Shown: positions 45,354 to 54,705 of the stretch, one piece after another
Layout of the letters: each line of letters opens with the position of its first letter
Numbering within the stretch: position 1 is the stretch's first letter
Source: Pedobacter hiemivivus
GTDB lineage: Bacteria; Bacteroidota; Bacteroidia; Sphingobacteriales; Sphingobacteriaceae
Direction: 5' to 3'
Length of the DNA: 64,000 nucleotides
Assembly: GCF_004331685.1 (NCBI RefSeq)
Contig: NZ_SJSM01000003.1
Location: forward strand, 372,001-436,000
The notes under the pieces: generated by a model
Told to the model about the DNA's origin: nothing
What the model saw: the letters and a program-made list of their open reading frames with translations, nothing else
Database searches by the model: none
Position numbers and translations under genes: made by a program

Positions 45354-47672
45354 TTATCTCAGAAAGCGATACGATCCTTCAGTTCCGACGAAATAAAGGG
45401 TACCATCATCACTTCTGACAGAAAGCGCAGGATGAACTACTTTTCCATCTTTCCATACCTGCCAGGTACCGGGTAAAAGATCAGTAATTACGAATTTGTA
45501 TGGTCCCTTCCCAACAACCGAAAAGTTAAAAGGACGGTCTACCGTTTCCGAAGTCCTACTGAAAGTTACCACTCTATCCGCAAGTTGTACGCCAACTACC
45601 TTTTCGCCATCAATACGCTTCACCTCGTGTAATTTTTGCTGCGTGTTATCAGCAATTTGCATCACATTTAGGTAGTAATCTTCTGACGCAGCCTTTTTTG
45701 GTGTTATTTCCACACGCCATGCACCTCGTTCCAATGCTTCGTCGGTACCAGGCTTAGGATCATTGGTGTAATTGGTGCCAAACACCCAGAAATCTTTACC
45801 CTTGCCACCCACAGATTTAATGTCAGAATTAGCCAGGTCAGGTAGTAAAGCCGTGTTGACCAACATGCCGCTATCGCCATTTTTTGTGCGTTTTATAGTA
45901 ATCTGGTTGCCCTTTATTTCAGGTTGCTCGATACTGTGTAACAACCAGAATTTTTTAAAATCAGGGCTGGAAGAAACCACTTTGTCAAAAACGATCATCG
46001 CTGCCGGAACCTTGGTATCCTTAAGGTTTAAGAATAGAAACGAACGTTTTACTTCTTTTACCTTGGTTGAATAAGCTGCGGTAATATCACCTTTCAAGTA
46101 AGTATAATCAGGCGTTTGAGCTTCGGGACCAAAGCCATGGGCAAGAATTTGGCCTGTTTTGAAATCGCCTGCCAACATTTCTTTAAGGTCGCGTGGAGCG
46201 GTCCAACCTTTTCCCGGCAAACGTTGTCCACCATCATTAGCCGCAAAGTCAGTCTTGTCTGCTCCGCCATATCCCGACGTGTTGAAAATCTCTTTGGGGT
46301 CGTAAATCAACAAACTATTGTGCGCGATCGTTCGCTTAAAAAAGTTTTTATTGTGCGGACTGTTATAGCCACCCGAAGAGCCAGTGTATGATCCGGCATC
46401 AATAGCTAGTGGGCCTTTGTAGTAAATTTGGAATGCGCCTGCATCCTGATGTTGATGGTTTAGGAAGGAATATTCGTTAATTTTCATCTCTGCAATCACA
46501 CTTTCCGGACCCCATCCAGTGCGGGCAATCATCCATCCGAAAGGAGAACCTGAGTATCGGGATAAGGGTAAATCATCCGGTTTACGACTGCCTAGTTTAG
46601 TGTCACGCCATAAAAATTCGAATAATTTGCAATGGGCTTCAACTTTAGGATCTTTCAGGAATTCGTAATTCAAATACTCATCTTTATAATAGCTACCTGC
46701 AAGGAATGTCGGTAAGGAATAATATTTGGGCTTTTTTCTAGAGTAATCTACATCACCACTTGCCATAATCTGTCCATCTGGGCGACGTTTGTAGATCATA
46801 TCATAAAGAACAAACTGTTGTCCAGGATGAAATACATTTCCGGCTCCCATTCTGTCTAATATCCAAAGGGCAAAAAGATCGTTGGTGAACCTAACATTCA
46901 GGTATGACATGCCTTGATGATAGTTATGGGAAGGATAGAACCAGTTGCGGGCAACCAGATGTTCACTGAAAAAACGGCCAGCAGCAAGGTTATACATCTC
47001 AGGAAACTCATCGTAAATGGCAATTCCTACGGAGAGCAGATCTCGCATAATCATCCACTCTGAGGCATGTCCTACAATAGATTTGTCTTTTACCGGAGGG
47101 TAACCACATTCAAGCATTTTGGCCAACCGGACAAAAGCTTTCACAAAACGCGTTTTCTCTTCAGGTTTCAGCTGGTCGTAGCACCAGTCATATACAATGG
47201 CGCCTGTTACCATAAACAGACCAATTCCTCTCGAAATATCACCAGCCTCCTTAAAGGTTGCTGTTTCGAGGGTATCAATAATCATAGTAATGGCTTCTCG
47301 TCCTACTTTTGGGTTTTTGATCATCAGATAGTTCAAGGCCTTTAATTCGGCTCTGACCGTAAGTCCTTTCTGGTTGAAAAAAAATCGAAAGTCTTTGACT
47401 GCCGGAATCTCCTCTGGTTTCCAATCTTCCTGCATTTTGACCATATCGTTCCAAACTTTTTTTAGTTCGGGATCGTTTATTCTGTTTTTTAGATCAGGAA
47501 CTTGTTGTTCACGAATATATAATCGTGGATGAACCTTTGGGGGGACTGGCATTGACACGCCGTCCACATCTTTCCAAACTACATCGGCCTGGATTTGGGA
47601 ATAACCTTTTGTTGAAAAAACGCAAAGTTCAACAACAAATAAAATCACACACAGGTAAAGCTGCTTTTTCAT
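45354..47672 (-). CDS. hepB: Heparinase II (heparin/heparan sulfate lyase)
   Basis: A 772-residue exported polysaccharide lyase, the length of P. heparinus HepB, cleaving heparin and heparan sulfate by beta-elimination in the periplasm (PL21). Signal: [20 protein letters not shown]. With the start at 47672, His202, Glu205 (SIVGHASEW), Tyr257, His406 (SFLNHQHQ) and Tyr436 fall at the numbers I recall as catalytic in HepB. Zinc-ligand candidates are His408, Asp425 and His451. An ATG four codons upstream is an alternative start. Domain order is an alpha/alpha toroid (~30-370) followed by beta-sandwiches. No hepA, hepC, sulfatase or SusCD lies next to it, so it is an orphan locus here. Confidence 0.96.
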   Translation of the reverse strand: MKKQLYLCVILFVVELCVFSTKGYSQIQADVVWKDVDGVSMPVPPKVHPRLYIREQQVPDLKNRINDPELKKVWNDMVKMQEDWKPEEIPAVKDFRFFFNQKGLTVRAELKALNYLMIKNPKVGREAITMIIDTLETATFKEAGDISRGIGLFMVTGAIVYDWCYDQLKPEEKTRFVKAFVRLAKMLECGYPPVKDKSIVGHASEWMIMRDLLSVGIAIYDEFPEMYNLAAGRFFSEHLVARNWFYPSHNYHQGMSYLNVRFTNDLFALWILDRMGAGNVFHPGQQFVLYDMIYKRRPDGQIMASGDVDYSRKKPKYYSLPTFLAGSYYKDEYLNYEFLKDPKVEAHCKLFEFLWRDTKLGSRKPDDLPLSRYSGSPFGWMIARTGWGPESVIAEMKINEYSFLNHQHQDAGAFQIYYKGPLAIDAGSYTGSSGGYNSPHNKNFFKRTIAHNSLLIYDPKEIFNTSGYGGADKTDFAANDGGQRLPGKGWTAPRDLKEMLAGDFKTGQILAHGFGPEAQTPDYTYLKGDITAAYSTKVKEVKRSFLFLNLKDTKVPAAMIVFDKVVSSSPDFKKFWLLHSIEQPEIKGNQITIKRTKNGDSGMLVNTALLPDLANSDIKSVGGKGKDFWVFGTNYTNDPKPGTDEALERGAWRVEITPKKAASEDYYLNVMQIADNTQQKLHEVKRIDGEKVVGVQLADRVVTFSRTSETVDRPFNFSVVGKGPYKFVITDLLPGTWQVWKDGKVVHPALSVRSDDGTLYFVGTEGSYRFLR

Positions 47673-47972
47673 ATTATGGTTCAATTGTCCGATCGATCAA
47701 TTTAATCTGACCTTGGTGATTTCAAGATATGAAGATTTTTGCGCAGCAATAAGGCATACTGTGCCTTTTCAACAAGATTGAAATGAATTTATTGATTTTT
47801 AAAAGTATGGCGTTTGGGATATCAAAACAATTCTTCCCATACAGACTCTTCATCTTTTAGTCGATGGGGTTTAAAAATATTAAATGATACCCGATAGGGT
47901 ATATTTCAGTGAGTTAATCAAGTATTTATACCCTATCTATCGGGATAGAACGATCCTAAGCTTCAAGCTCAC
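47673..47972. other. Intergenic region upstream of hepB
   Basis: This 300-bp stretch holds the promoter region of hepB (leftward) and the 3' end of the LuxR-type gene transcript (also leftward). It is AT-rich. The only clear structure is the inverted repeat at 47887-47944. I see no convincing CAAAnnTA (minus-strand -7) box close to hepB and no tRNA or small gene. Confidence 0.5.
47887..47944. repeat. Interrupted inverted repeat upstream of hepB
   Basis: Left element ATACCC-GATA-GGGTAT (47887-47902) is itself a palindrome. Its extended arm CCCGATAGGGTATA (47890-47903) pairs with TATACCCTATCTATCGGG (47927-47944), which carries one extra GATA tetranucleotide. It could be the terminator of the LuxR-type gene or a binding site for a hepB regulator; no clear T-run decides between them. 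Confidence 0.45.
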
Positions 47973-48743
47973 CTAAATGAACCCTTCCTTAATACACATC
48001 GCAATAAGTTCTAAACCAGTTTTGGTGCCCGATTTTCGCATGATGTTTTTGCGGTGGGTATTCACCGTCTGTAGGGATATAAAGAGTAATTTTGCTATTT
48101 CTTTATTTCTCCTTCCTTCCGCAATTAAGCGGATAACCTCCATCTCACGTTTGCTAAAAGGTCTTTCCATTGATTTTAGCGCAGGTTCATTGAGTACATC
48201 CACTTGGAAAAAATCATATTTCCCAATTATATGCGTTAAAGTGGCTTTATGGCTATTAACCGTAGTAAGATGGTTAATATTTGTATGGATATTCAATGAT
48301 TTGGCAAAGCCACCTTCCTCGTCAGTTGTTAAAAGAATGGCTTGATGCTGAAACAATTGATAACTACCATCAGCTATTTTAAACCGAAAACAATAACTCA
48401 TTTTGTATTCAGTTACTTTATTCCTTCCCATATGTTTATATAGGTAATTCAATATTTTTTCTTCTGCCTGAGCAACGTAGTATATATCGTCTGGATGAAT
48501 TTGGCCTATAATATCATCAAAAGTAACTGTTTTAGGATCAAGGCCAAGTACATCCTCAATATAAGGGCTCATGTATTTAATTTGTCGGTCATAAAAATCA
48601 ACTACATAATAGTAGTATGGACCAGCACAAAAAAAAGAAGACATAATTTGATCAGGGCTTACATCCAAGTCAATATTTCTGCTGGTGATGATATCTTTTG
48701 ATTTATTCCATATCCCATGTAATATTTCAGCATTTTGTTTCAT
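47973..48743 (-). CDS. LuxR-type regulator with PAS-like sensor domain
   Basis: A 256-residue regulator. N-terminal PAS-like fold (~25-175; YYYYVVDFYDRQIKYMSPYI, VLGLDPKTVTFDDIIGQIHP) and C-terminal LuxR helix-turn-helix (~190-250; FSKREMEVIRLIAEGRRNKE, IAKLLFISLQTVNTHRKNIM). I start at 48743 (MKQNAEIL), because the 18-residue extension upstream reads like AT-rich leader. It is a soluble one-component sensor. It lies beside hepB and another PAS-LuxR gene and could regulate either. Confidence 0.88.
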   Translation of the reverse strand: MKQNAEILHGIWNKSKDIITSRNIDLDVSPDQIMSSFFCAGPYYYYVVDFYDRQIKYMSPYIEDVLGLDPKTVTFDDIIGQIHPDDIYYVAQAEEKILNYLYKHMGRNKVTEYKMSYCFRFKIADGSYQLFQHQAILLTTDEEGGFAKSLNIHTNINHLTTVNSHKATLTHIIGKYDFFQVDVLNEPALKSMERPFSKREMEVIRLIAEGRRNKEIAKLLFISLQTVNTHRKNIMRKSGTKTGLELIAMCIKEGFI

Positions 48744-48897
48744 TTCAGTATACCTTAAAAACTGTTTTATTCGATAAACAAATTTACAAAGGTTCAATGC
48801 ATCAAATTGTCACTGCTTTCGGTGATTTTTTAATCTATCATAATATTAATCTTGTATGAGTTACTAAAAATCAACAGTGGTTTTAATGGAAATGGAA

Positions 48898-49578
48898 TTA
48901 AATCAAATCAAAGGCCCTGGCGTATTCGCATAATTCGTAATAAGAAGTCGTTTCTAGCTTCTGTCTAATGTTTTTTCGATGGGTTTCCACAGTATTCTGT
49001 GATATGAAAAGTTTTTCAGCAGTATCAACAGAACTTTTACCTAAAGCCATTAGCCGCAGGACTTCACGTTCCCGTTCGCTTAAACCGGAGAAGCGTTGAA
49101 GGTTTTTTCTTAAAAAATCATTCTCTTCCAGCAAGCGCGTAGCTTTAGCCGTCATGTGATGCATGGCGTCAATTGGGAATGCTAGCGTAATTGCCAATAA
49201 AGGGTTATTCTCATCATCACGTAAAAAAACCTTTGTGCTAGCCATATGCCATACCCAATCTGCATGAGTTGAAAGCCGCACCTGTTGAAAACAGGTGCAG
49301 AATTCTTCATCGTTGTTTCGTTCAACCAATCCCAATATTTTAGGTACGTAATCTTTAGCATCCTCACTATTGAAATAATTGCCATAATATTCTTCGGCAG
49401 TAAGATTAGTAATTCCTTCCAGGGATATGTTAAGTTGGCGCAAGCCCCTATCCGACATCCAGGCCACAGACCAATCTCTGAGGTCATGTAAAATTACTAC
49501 CCCTGGCATTCGATCAGCAATAGAAGCCATCTCTGCAATAGCGTTATCTACTTTTGTTTGGATTGAGTCAGCTGTCAT
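48898..49578 (-). CDS. LuxR-type regulator with PAS-like sensor domain (second copy)
   Basis: A 226-residue regulator with the same plan: PAS-like domain (~20-140; GVVILHDLRDWSVAWMSDRG, WVWHMASTKVFLRDDENNP) and LuxR helix-turn-helix (~160-225; LSEREREVLRLMALGKSSVD, FISQNTVETHRKNIRQKLE). It is only distantly similar to its neighbour in the sensor part. Both are on the minus strand, about 150 bp apart, probably separately transcribed. Confidence 0.88.
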   Translation of the reverse strand: MTADSIQTKVDNAIAEMASIADRMPGVVILHDLRDWSVAWMSDRGLRQLNISLEGITNLTAEEYYGNYFNSEDAKDYVPKILGLVERNNDEEFCTCFQQVRLSTHADWVWHMASTKVFLRDDENNPLLAITLAFPIDAMHHMTAKATRLLEENDFLRKNLQRFSGLSEREREVLRLMALGKSSVDTAEKLFISQNTVETHRKNIRQKLETTSYYELCEYARAFDLI

Positions 49579-49898
49579 TTTAGATAAATAGAAAATTATG
49601 GGATAGTTATCTATAAGCCTAATTAACTATTAGATTACACCCTAATTTACCGAATAAAAGATTCATTTGGTAATGAATCAGGATATTTTTCTTATTTCCC
49701 CCTCCTTGAGTTTTGGCAAATTTCCTAAACAGAAAATCTGCTACCAACTAACTCGCAAGAAATGAAAAATAATACACAGAAAAGCAGAATGGAGCGTAAA
49801 CCTTTAAATACCAGAAATCGGGTATTTATATCATGAACTATTGTACTGAGATTTGTGTAGCATTTAGATGCTGAAAGATGACACTTTATCTGACTACT
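49579..49898. other. Divergent intergenic region with a small hairpin
   Basis: This 320-bp AT-rich region separates the LuxR-type gene (leftward) from the large lipoprotein (rightward). It holds a perfect 8-bp stem, GATTCATT-TGGT-AATGAATC (49660-49679), which may be an operator. Near 49818 the string ATCGGGTATTTAT recalls the hepB-side repeat (CGGG, GTATTTATA). I see no gene in it. Confidence 0.45.
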
Positions 49899-51932
49899 AT
49901 GAAAAAGTTCAACAACAACCTGAAATCATACTTGTTCATTTTTGGTTTACTATTTATAGGCTCGATTTCATGCAAAAAGGATAATTTAAAACCTCAGGAA
50001 GAAAAACAAACTGAAAATAGGCTAATTGACGATGCTGCTTATAATGACAACATTATAAAGGGTGCCGGAAATGTTTTTTACCAAAAAAGCTTTAAACCTA
50101 ATAGTTTATCCCAGTTAGTCGCTAAAATGGCCTTTAATGAAGATACATTGGCTTTATATGGAAAAATAAATGCTTCATCAAAAATTGAAGAAGCTCATAC
50201 CTTTATTTTATCAAGAAAGAAAAATACGGAACTTTTTGTAACTGAAATTTTTAGAGAAACCTCTAGCAGTAGAATATATGCCATAGAAAATAATGTAAAA
50301 AGTAAGTTCATTATTGAAATCAAACAATACGATGCAACAACAAAGGAGTTGTCGGTATTAGACCATAATTGGCAAACGGGAGTTTCAAAAATACTAACAA
50401 GCACCATTATTAGTGATGGAATTATAAACCAAGTAGTCCCAAAGGCAGCCAATGTGTTTAAATGTTTACAGCCAGATCCACATAACGAATTGAATAAAAA
50501 TATCGACCAAACATTCAAATACGTCATGTGCAGTGGGCTGGCTTCAAATAATAATCAAGGTTTGGACGATATAATTTCAGCTGTAAAGAAAATCATTGAT
50601 CAGGTAAAAAAAATGGAAGATTATAAATCTTCATTAGAACAATTAAATTTAGCTGGTCAGGCGATAGAGCAACAATCCTTAATGCTTAAAGCAACAAGTT
50701 CTGGAATCTCCAAGTTAAAATATGTAACTGAGGATCTGAATACTGTATTGAATACACTCGCAAACTTAAAAGATGTATTGGTACCAAGAGATAATCGAGA
50801 AATACTATTATATCTGTTGAACGAAACTAATGCGCTTCTTTATTATCAAAGAATGAATCAATTCCTTGTCATCATTATACAAGCCATCGATAAAAAGACA
50901 GGTAAACCAATCACTGAACTGATGGTCAATATGGAACTTATAAATCCGCTTACAGGGCAAGTACTTTGGAAAGCATTTGAACCTGTTTCCAAAAATACCG
51001 GTAATTTAACCTTTACATTTGAGCCTCCTGCCTGGGAAAATTATGAAAATATCGAAAAGCTACATCTAAATTACTCCTTTACCTTAAATGGCGAGAAAGT
51101 CAGTTATTTAGGAATTATATCATTACAGTACATTATTCCTAATAAAATTGAAATAATAGATGGGAATAACCAGGTTACTGTTCCAAATAAAAAACTCACA
51201 AAACCATTAAGCGTAAAAGTAACTGAGAAAGATGGGTTTCCTGCCAGAGGCATTAAAGTTCAATGGAGAGTTAAAAAAGGTGGTGGAAAACTAGGTTCAA
51301 TAGAGACCACAACCAATGAAATGGGGATAACTGAGGTTGACTGGATCTTAGGTGACAGCACAGAGGTACAAGAAGCAGAAGCTACAGTTAAAAGATCGAA
51401 TGGTGAATCTATAATCGGTAGTCCTTTAGTTTTCAAAACATTAGGAGTCTCTATATTGGGGAGGTGGGAAGCTTACGAAATTTTTGTAGAAGGATTAAGT
51501 ACTTATAAAAATGCTATTTATCAAAATGACGAAGAAATACCAGAATGTAAAGGTGTAATAGGTAAACACAAAAGAAGTATAGAAAGCCTACTCCTTGATT
51601 TCAATAAAGATTTAACTTATAAAATTGATGAGGATAACTCAACTTCGAAGCAAAGTGTAAACTGGGGACCAGGTAAGCCATGCACATTAAATCCAATTGA
51701 GCACTACTCTGATTCAGAAGAAAACATGGGCGCATTCGATTATAATTCGAGTACTAAAAGTGTAAAATTTTATTTAAACTCAAAAGAGTACATTGTTTTT
51801 AAAGTAACTAAACTTACAGCAACAGATCTGTGGGTAGAATTTTCAGGGGTATCCACAGGCTTTATGGACTTAGATATGGAACTTGCTGAGTTTTTTGCTG
51901 AAAATGGATCAGGAAAGTTTAAAAGAAAATAA
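49899..51932 (+). CDS. Large lipoprotein with Ig-like (Big_1-type) domain
   Basis: A 677-residue lipoprotein from the ATG at 49899 (signal MKKFNNNLKSYLFIFGLLFI, lipobox SISC-KKD). A helical region follows at ~210-300 (DIISAVKKIIDQVKKMEDYK). An Ig-like/invasin domain lies at ~430-515 (SVKVTEKDGFPARGIKVQWR, TEVDWILGDSTEVQEAEATV). The C-terminal part (~520-677) begins ILGRWEAYEIFVEG and resembles a lipocalin-like barrel. I do not recognise a family for the whole. It stands alone, followed by a terminator. Confidence 0.7.
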   Translation: MKKFNNNLKSYLFIFGLLFIGSISCKKDNLKPQEEKQTENRLIDDAAYNDNIIKGAGNVFYQKSFKPNSLSQLVAKMAFNEDTLALYGKINASSKIEEAHTFILSRKKNTELFVTEIFRETSSSRIYAIENNVKSKFIIEIKQYDATTKELSVLDHNWQTGVSKILTSTIISDGIINQVVPKAANVFKCLQPDPHNELNKNIDQTFKYVMCSGLASNNNQGLDDIISAVKKIIDQVKKMEDYKSSLEQLNLAGQAIEQQSLMLKATSSGISKLKYVTEDLNTVLNTLANLKDVLVPRDNREILLYLLNETNALLYYQRMNQFLVIIIQAIDKKTGKPITELMVNMELINPLTGQVLWKAFEPVSKNTGNLTFTFEPPAWENYENIEKLHLNYSFTLNGEKVSYLGIISLQYIIPNKIEIIDGNNQVTVPNKKLTKPLSVKVTEKDGFPARGIKVQWRVKKGGGKLGSIETTTNEMGITEVDWILGDSTEVQEAEATVKRSNGESIIGSPLVFKTLGVSILGRWEAYEIFVEGLSTYKNAIYQNDEEIPECKGVIGKHKRSIESLLLDFNKDLTYKIDEDNSTSKQSVNWGPGKPCTLNPIEHYSDSEENMGAFDYNSSTKSVKFYLNSKEYIVFKVTKLTATDLWVEFSGVSTGFMDLDMELAEFFAENGSGKFKRK

Positions 51933-52050
51933 GACCCTTGCTTGCATAAAAATTATCTGCTGGATAGAATCATTTATGAGTCTAAATATGCTATTAGGCG
52001 TAAATCAGGTAGGAAATAGTTCGAGAAGCACCCAGTTGGGGCTACTGGAC

Positions 52051-52090
52051 AAAAAAAGCCGATTTTCGAAAAGAAAAGCGGCTTTTTTTT
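52051..52090 (+). terminator. Intrinsic terminator
   Basis: AAAAAAAGCCG (52051-52061) and CGGCTTTTTTT (52079-52089) form an 11-bp stem with a 17-nt loop and a T-run. It is 118 bp after the lipoprotein stop. Confidence 0.85.
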
Positions 52091-52156
52091 CGTTTTTGAT
52101 GTCTGAAATCATCAGAAAATGTGCTTTTGGGAAGCCCCTTTAACGGGTTCTTTTAA

Positions 52157-52273
52157 TGCGTAGTTCAGTTCCTAGGTAGTGATGCCTTCATCCGTGCAAA
52201 AGCTAGGTTAGAACAACTCAATGGTCAAATAGACGACTGGAAGTCGCTAAGTTATACTACCGATTTTGATTAA
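52157..52273 (+). pseudogene. C-terminal fragment of a short-chain dehydrogenase (decayed)
   Basis: A 38-codon open stretch encodes LGSDAFIRAKARLEQLNGQ followed by DDWKSLSYTTDFD and a stop. The pattern (LGxDA, then a helix, then W...S.STDFD) is that of the tail of a group of SDR oxidoreductases as I remember it. No start, Rossmann fold or active site remains upstream; the frame opens at a stop at 52154. It looks like the leftover 3' end of a deleted gene. The family call is moderate; the coding-debris call is firmer. Confidence 0.45.
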
Positions 52274-52372
52274 ATTAAGATGTAAATTGGATATATCATC
52301 CTTACAATATCAACAGTCGTTCAACTGAGTTTGCAGCCGGTGGAATTTTCGAATATAGAATGTTTTTACTAT

Positions 52373-52396
52373 TTTTGTATTGATCGGTACAAAAAG
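52373..52396. promoter_or_regulatory. TetR-family operator (autoregulation)
   Basis: Arms TTTTTGTA (52373-52380) and TACAAAAA (52389-52396) are perfectly complementary around an 8-nt centre TTGATCGG. The site ends 9 bp before the TetR ATG. A matching site lies before the adjacent SDR gene. Confidence 0.65.
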
Positions 52397-52405
52397 TAAA
52401 TTGCA

Positions 52406-52987
52406 ATGAAGGGAAGACCAACATTATTTGAGAACAAAGAGCTTGTTAGTAAGGCTCAGAGCGTATTCTGGGAAAAGGGGTATACTGCGACATCCCTAAG
52501 TGATCTGCTAGAGGTTACCGGAATAGGTTCTGGTAGTTTTTATAATAGTTTCAAGGGAGGTAAAAAAGAAATTTTTAAAGCGACAATCTTACAGCGTAGG
52601 GAGGCATTTAGTAATTTCAGAAAGGAATTGGAAATAAGCGGAACACCATTGGAGTTGATTAAGGATTTTTTCAGGAGCGTTGCGAAATCATCCAAGGAGG
52701 AAAATCTAAGGGGCTGTATCATAGCTAATACGGTGGTTGAAATGACCTATGTAGATGATGAGCTGGAAGCAGAAGCGGTACATATTCTGAAAGATGTTGA
52801 AAAAATGTTTACTGATGTTTTTGAAAAGGAGAAGCTTAAGGGTAATCTTAGCAATCCTTTATCAGGGCAGGTGTTAGGAAGATATCTGGTAACCTTCTGG
52901 TGTGGTTTGAATACGCTTAGAAGGATTTACCCTGACCAGAAGGTCCTTGCTGAACAAATAGAAATGCAGTTGGACATACTTCGTTAA
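52406..52987 (+). CDS. TetR/AcrR family transcriptional regulator
   Basis: A 193-residue repressor. N-terminal helix-turn-helix (~8-55; AQSVFWEKGYTATSLSDLLE, GSFYNSF), C-terminal ligand-binding helices (~80-190; the RGCIIANTVVEM segment is typical of the AefR/YxaF-like branch). It precedes an SDR gene by 48 bp and shares a palindromic operator with it, so it likely represses itself and the SDR until a small molecule binds. Confidence 0.92.
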   Translation: MKGRPTLFENKELVSKAQSVFWEKGYTATSLSDLLEVTGIGSGSFYNSFKGGKKEIFKATILQRREAFSNFRKELEISGTPLELIKDFFRSVAKSSKEENLRGCIIANTVVEMTYVDDELEAEAVHILKDVEKMFTDVFEKEKLKGNLSNPLSGQVLGRYLVTFWCGLNTLRRIYPDQKVLAEQIEMQLDILR

Positions 52988-53000
52988 TTTTTTTTGAACA

Positions 53001-53024
53001 ATTGTGTATTGATCATTACAAAAA
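53001..53024. promoter_or_regulatory. Second TetR-family operator, before the SDR gene
   Basis: ATTGTGTA-TTGATCAT-TACAAAAA aligns with the operator at 52373-52396, with the core GTATTGATC and the arm TACAAAAA identical. It lies 11 bp before the SDR ATG at 53036. That makes translation from the upstream TTG at 52994 unlikely. Confidence 0.6.
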
Positions 53025-53035
53025 TCAAAAATAGA

Positions 53036-53827
53036 ATGGATTTAAAATTAAAAGGAAAAAGAGCATTTATAAGTGGCTCTACTCAGGGAATCGGATTTGC
53101 GATAGCTCAGCAATTGTTAGCTGAGGCTGCTGAAGTTGTCATAAATGGGCGGGATCAGGTAAAGTTGGACAATTCGCTGGCAGCACTAAAAAGAGAATTT
53201 CCAGATGCCATTGTATCAGGAATAGCTGCTGATTTTTCAGATAAGGAACAAGTAACAGAACTGCTGGCTCGGTTGGATGATATAGATATCCTGATCAATA
53301 ATGTCGGTATATTTGAGCTTAAGGATTTTACAGAGCTTACAGATGAAGACTGGTACAGGATTTTCCAGATCAATGTAATGAGCAGTGTTAGTCTATCGAG
53401 GAAATTACTTCCACAGATGTTGAAAAAGAATTGGGGAAGAATTGTTTTTATCAGTAGTGAATCGGGCGTTAATATCCCTGAAGATATGATACATTACGGA
53501 ATGACAAAATCCGCAATGATGGCAGTTTGTAATGGATTGTCAAAATTAACCAAGGGTACAGAGGTGACAGTAAACACCATTTTAGGCGGTCCTACTTATT
53601 CAGATGGAGTAGCTAATACTATCGAGTACCTCGCAAATATTCAAAACGTAGGTGTTGAGCAGCTGAAGATTGGAATTATGCAACAGACAAATCCTCATTC
53701 GCTAATAGGGCGTTTTATCAACCCGGCTGAGATTGCTCATTTAGTAACCTATCTTTCAAGTCCACTTTCTTTGGCTACAAATGGAGCTAGCATAAGGGCA
53801 GATGGTGGTGTTTTAAAAATACTGTGA
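53036..53827 (+). CDS. SDR family oxidoreductase
   Basis: A 263-residue NAD(P)-dependent oxidoreductase. Nucleotide-binding GSTQGIG lies at 14-20, NNVG near 87, and the catalytic triad is Ser (VFISSESG) and Tyr-x3-Lys (HYGMTKSA). The C-terminal NGASIRADGGVLKI is typical of classical SDRs. Start chosen at the ATG at 53036 because the upstream in-frame TTG would include the operator. Regulated by the upstream TetR. Substrate unknown. Confidence 0.92.
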   Translation: MDLKLKGKRAFISGSTQGIGFAIAQQLLAEAAEVVINGRDQVKLDNSLAALKREFPDAIVSGIAADFSDKEQVTELLARLDDIDILINNVGIFELKDFTELTDEDWYRIFQINVMSSVSLSRKLLPQMLKKNWGRIVFISSESGVNIPEDMIHYGMTKSAMMAVCNGLSKLTKGTEVTVNTILGGPTYSDGVANTIEYLANIQNVGVEQLKIGIMQQTNPHSLIGRFINPAEIAHLVTYLSSPLSLATNGASIRADGGVLKIL

Positions 53828-53966
53828 TCTACCTCCTGGCGCTGAGTCCAGACCGTGCCGATATGGCTTCGGGGATAGATATGAGCGTGCTAATTTCTTG
53901 CTACAAGGATAATATGAAATAAATAATAATTTTGCAATATCCTAAACGAAAATTTGCCAGCAGAAA

Positions 53967-54455
53967 ATGAAAAGTTATTCCTTCCATGCAACCATAGAAA
54001 TAATAGGGATTAATCCATACGTCCAGATCCCGGAAATTATTTTGACCGAAATTTTTAATCAAGCAGGTAAAAATAAAGGACATATTCCTGTTGCTGGAAC
54101 CGTAAATAGTCTACCGTACCAACAAACTTTACTAAAGTACAGTGGTCTCTGGCGACTTTACATTAATACATTAATGCTTAAAAATTCTCCCAAACGTATT
54201 GGAGAAACCATTAAAGTGACTATTGAATTTGACCCATCGGATAGAACGATAAAACCACACCCTAAGTTAATAGAGGCATTAAAAAATAATCTAGAAGCAA
54301 AGTCTAAATTTGATAATCTTACTCCTTCAATGCAAAAAGAGATGGTGAGATATATTTCATCCTTAAAAACAGAGGAAAGTAGAAATCGAAATATTGAAAG
54401 AGCTATTAATTTTTTGTTGGGTAGAAGTTCGTTTATAGGAAAAAAAACTCTTTAA
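53967..54455 (+). CDS. DUF1905 / YdeI-OmpD-associated family protein
   Basis: A 162-residue protein: N-terminal DUF1905 domain (~3-92; KSYSFHATIEIIGINPYVQI, GLWRLYINTLMLKNSPKRIG) and C-terminal YdeI/bacteriocin-protection helices (~95-150; FDNLTPSMQKEMVRYISSLK, ESRNRNIERAINFLLG). Function is not established. A second YdeI-like gene is 1.4 kb downstream. The 139 bp before it contains only a short open frame (ending at 53922) with no recognisable product. Confidence 0.85.
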   Translation: MKSYSFHATIEIIGINPYVQIPEIILTEIFNQAGKNKGHIPVAGTVNSLPYQQTLLKYSGLWRLYINTLMLKNSPKRIGETIKVTIEFDPSDRTIKPHPKLIEALKNNLEAKSKFDNLTPSMQKEMVRYISSLKTEESRNRNIERAINFLLGRSSFIGKKTL

Positions 54456-54705
54456 TTAATTCTATCTTTGTGACCTGTTATACTATATCTAATATATTAT
54501 TCAATCCTTCGTAAGATACACTCCTTAAATCGAAGGCCTAATGCATTGGAACCATCTGGTTCTGGATGTAACGGATAATATATACACCTTTTTTTTCCAA
54601 CAATTTTTAATAGCAAAAGAGATTGATTATCAAAATCAATTGCTTTATCACATTGCAAGATGATTAGTATCTCCTGCAATTGGATAAGGGTTAATAATAT
54701 TCAAG

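Larger units (their letters stand above)
51933..52405. other. 473-bp non-coding stretch with gene debris
   Basis: Holds a strong terminator (52051-52090), a decayed SDR C-terminus (52157-52273) and the TetR operator/promoter (52373-52396). Just before the terminator, TTCGAGAAGCACCCAGTTGG looks superficially like a tRNA 3' half but does not fold as a T-arm. No intact gene is visible. Confidence 0.6.

Noticed and set aside
52015..52050. tRNA-like 3' half (TTCGAGAAGCACCC... GGGGCTACT) as an attachment-site remnant
   Set aside because: The T-stem does not pair, no acceptor or anticodon arm exists, and no integrase is nearby.
51883..52143. 86-codon plus-strand frame
   Set aside because: It starts inside the large lipoprotein gene and runs through the terminator hairpin at 52051-52090; the product has no recognisable features.
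53828..53922. Short plus-strand open frame (LSPDRADMASGIDMSVLISC...) after the SDR gene
   Set aside because: About 30 codons, overlaps the SDR end in another frame, no start or similarity I can name; may be debris.
54497..54679. 60-codon minus-strand frame reading ...YYPLHPEPDGSNALGLRF...
   Set aside because: It has some coding character and could be a fragment of an old gene, but lacks start context, family match or neighbours on that strand; not enough to annotate.
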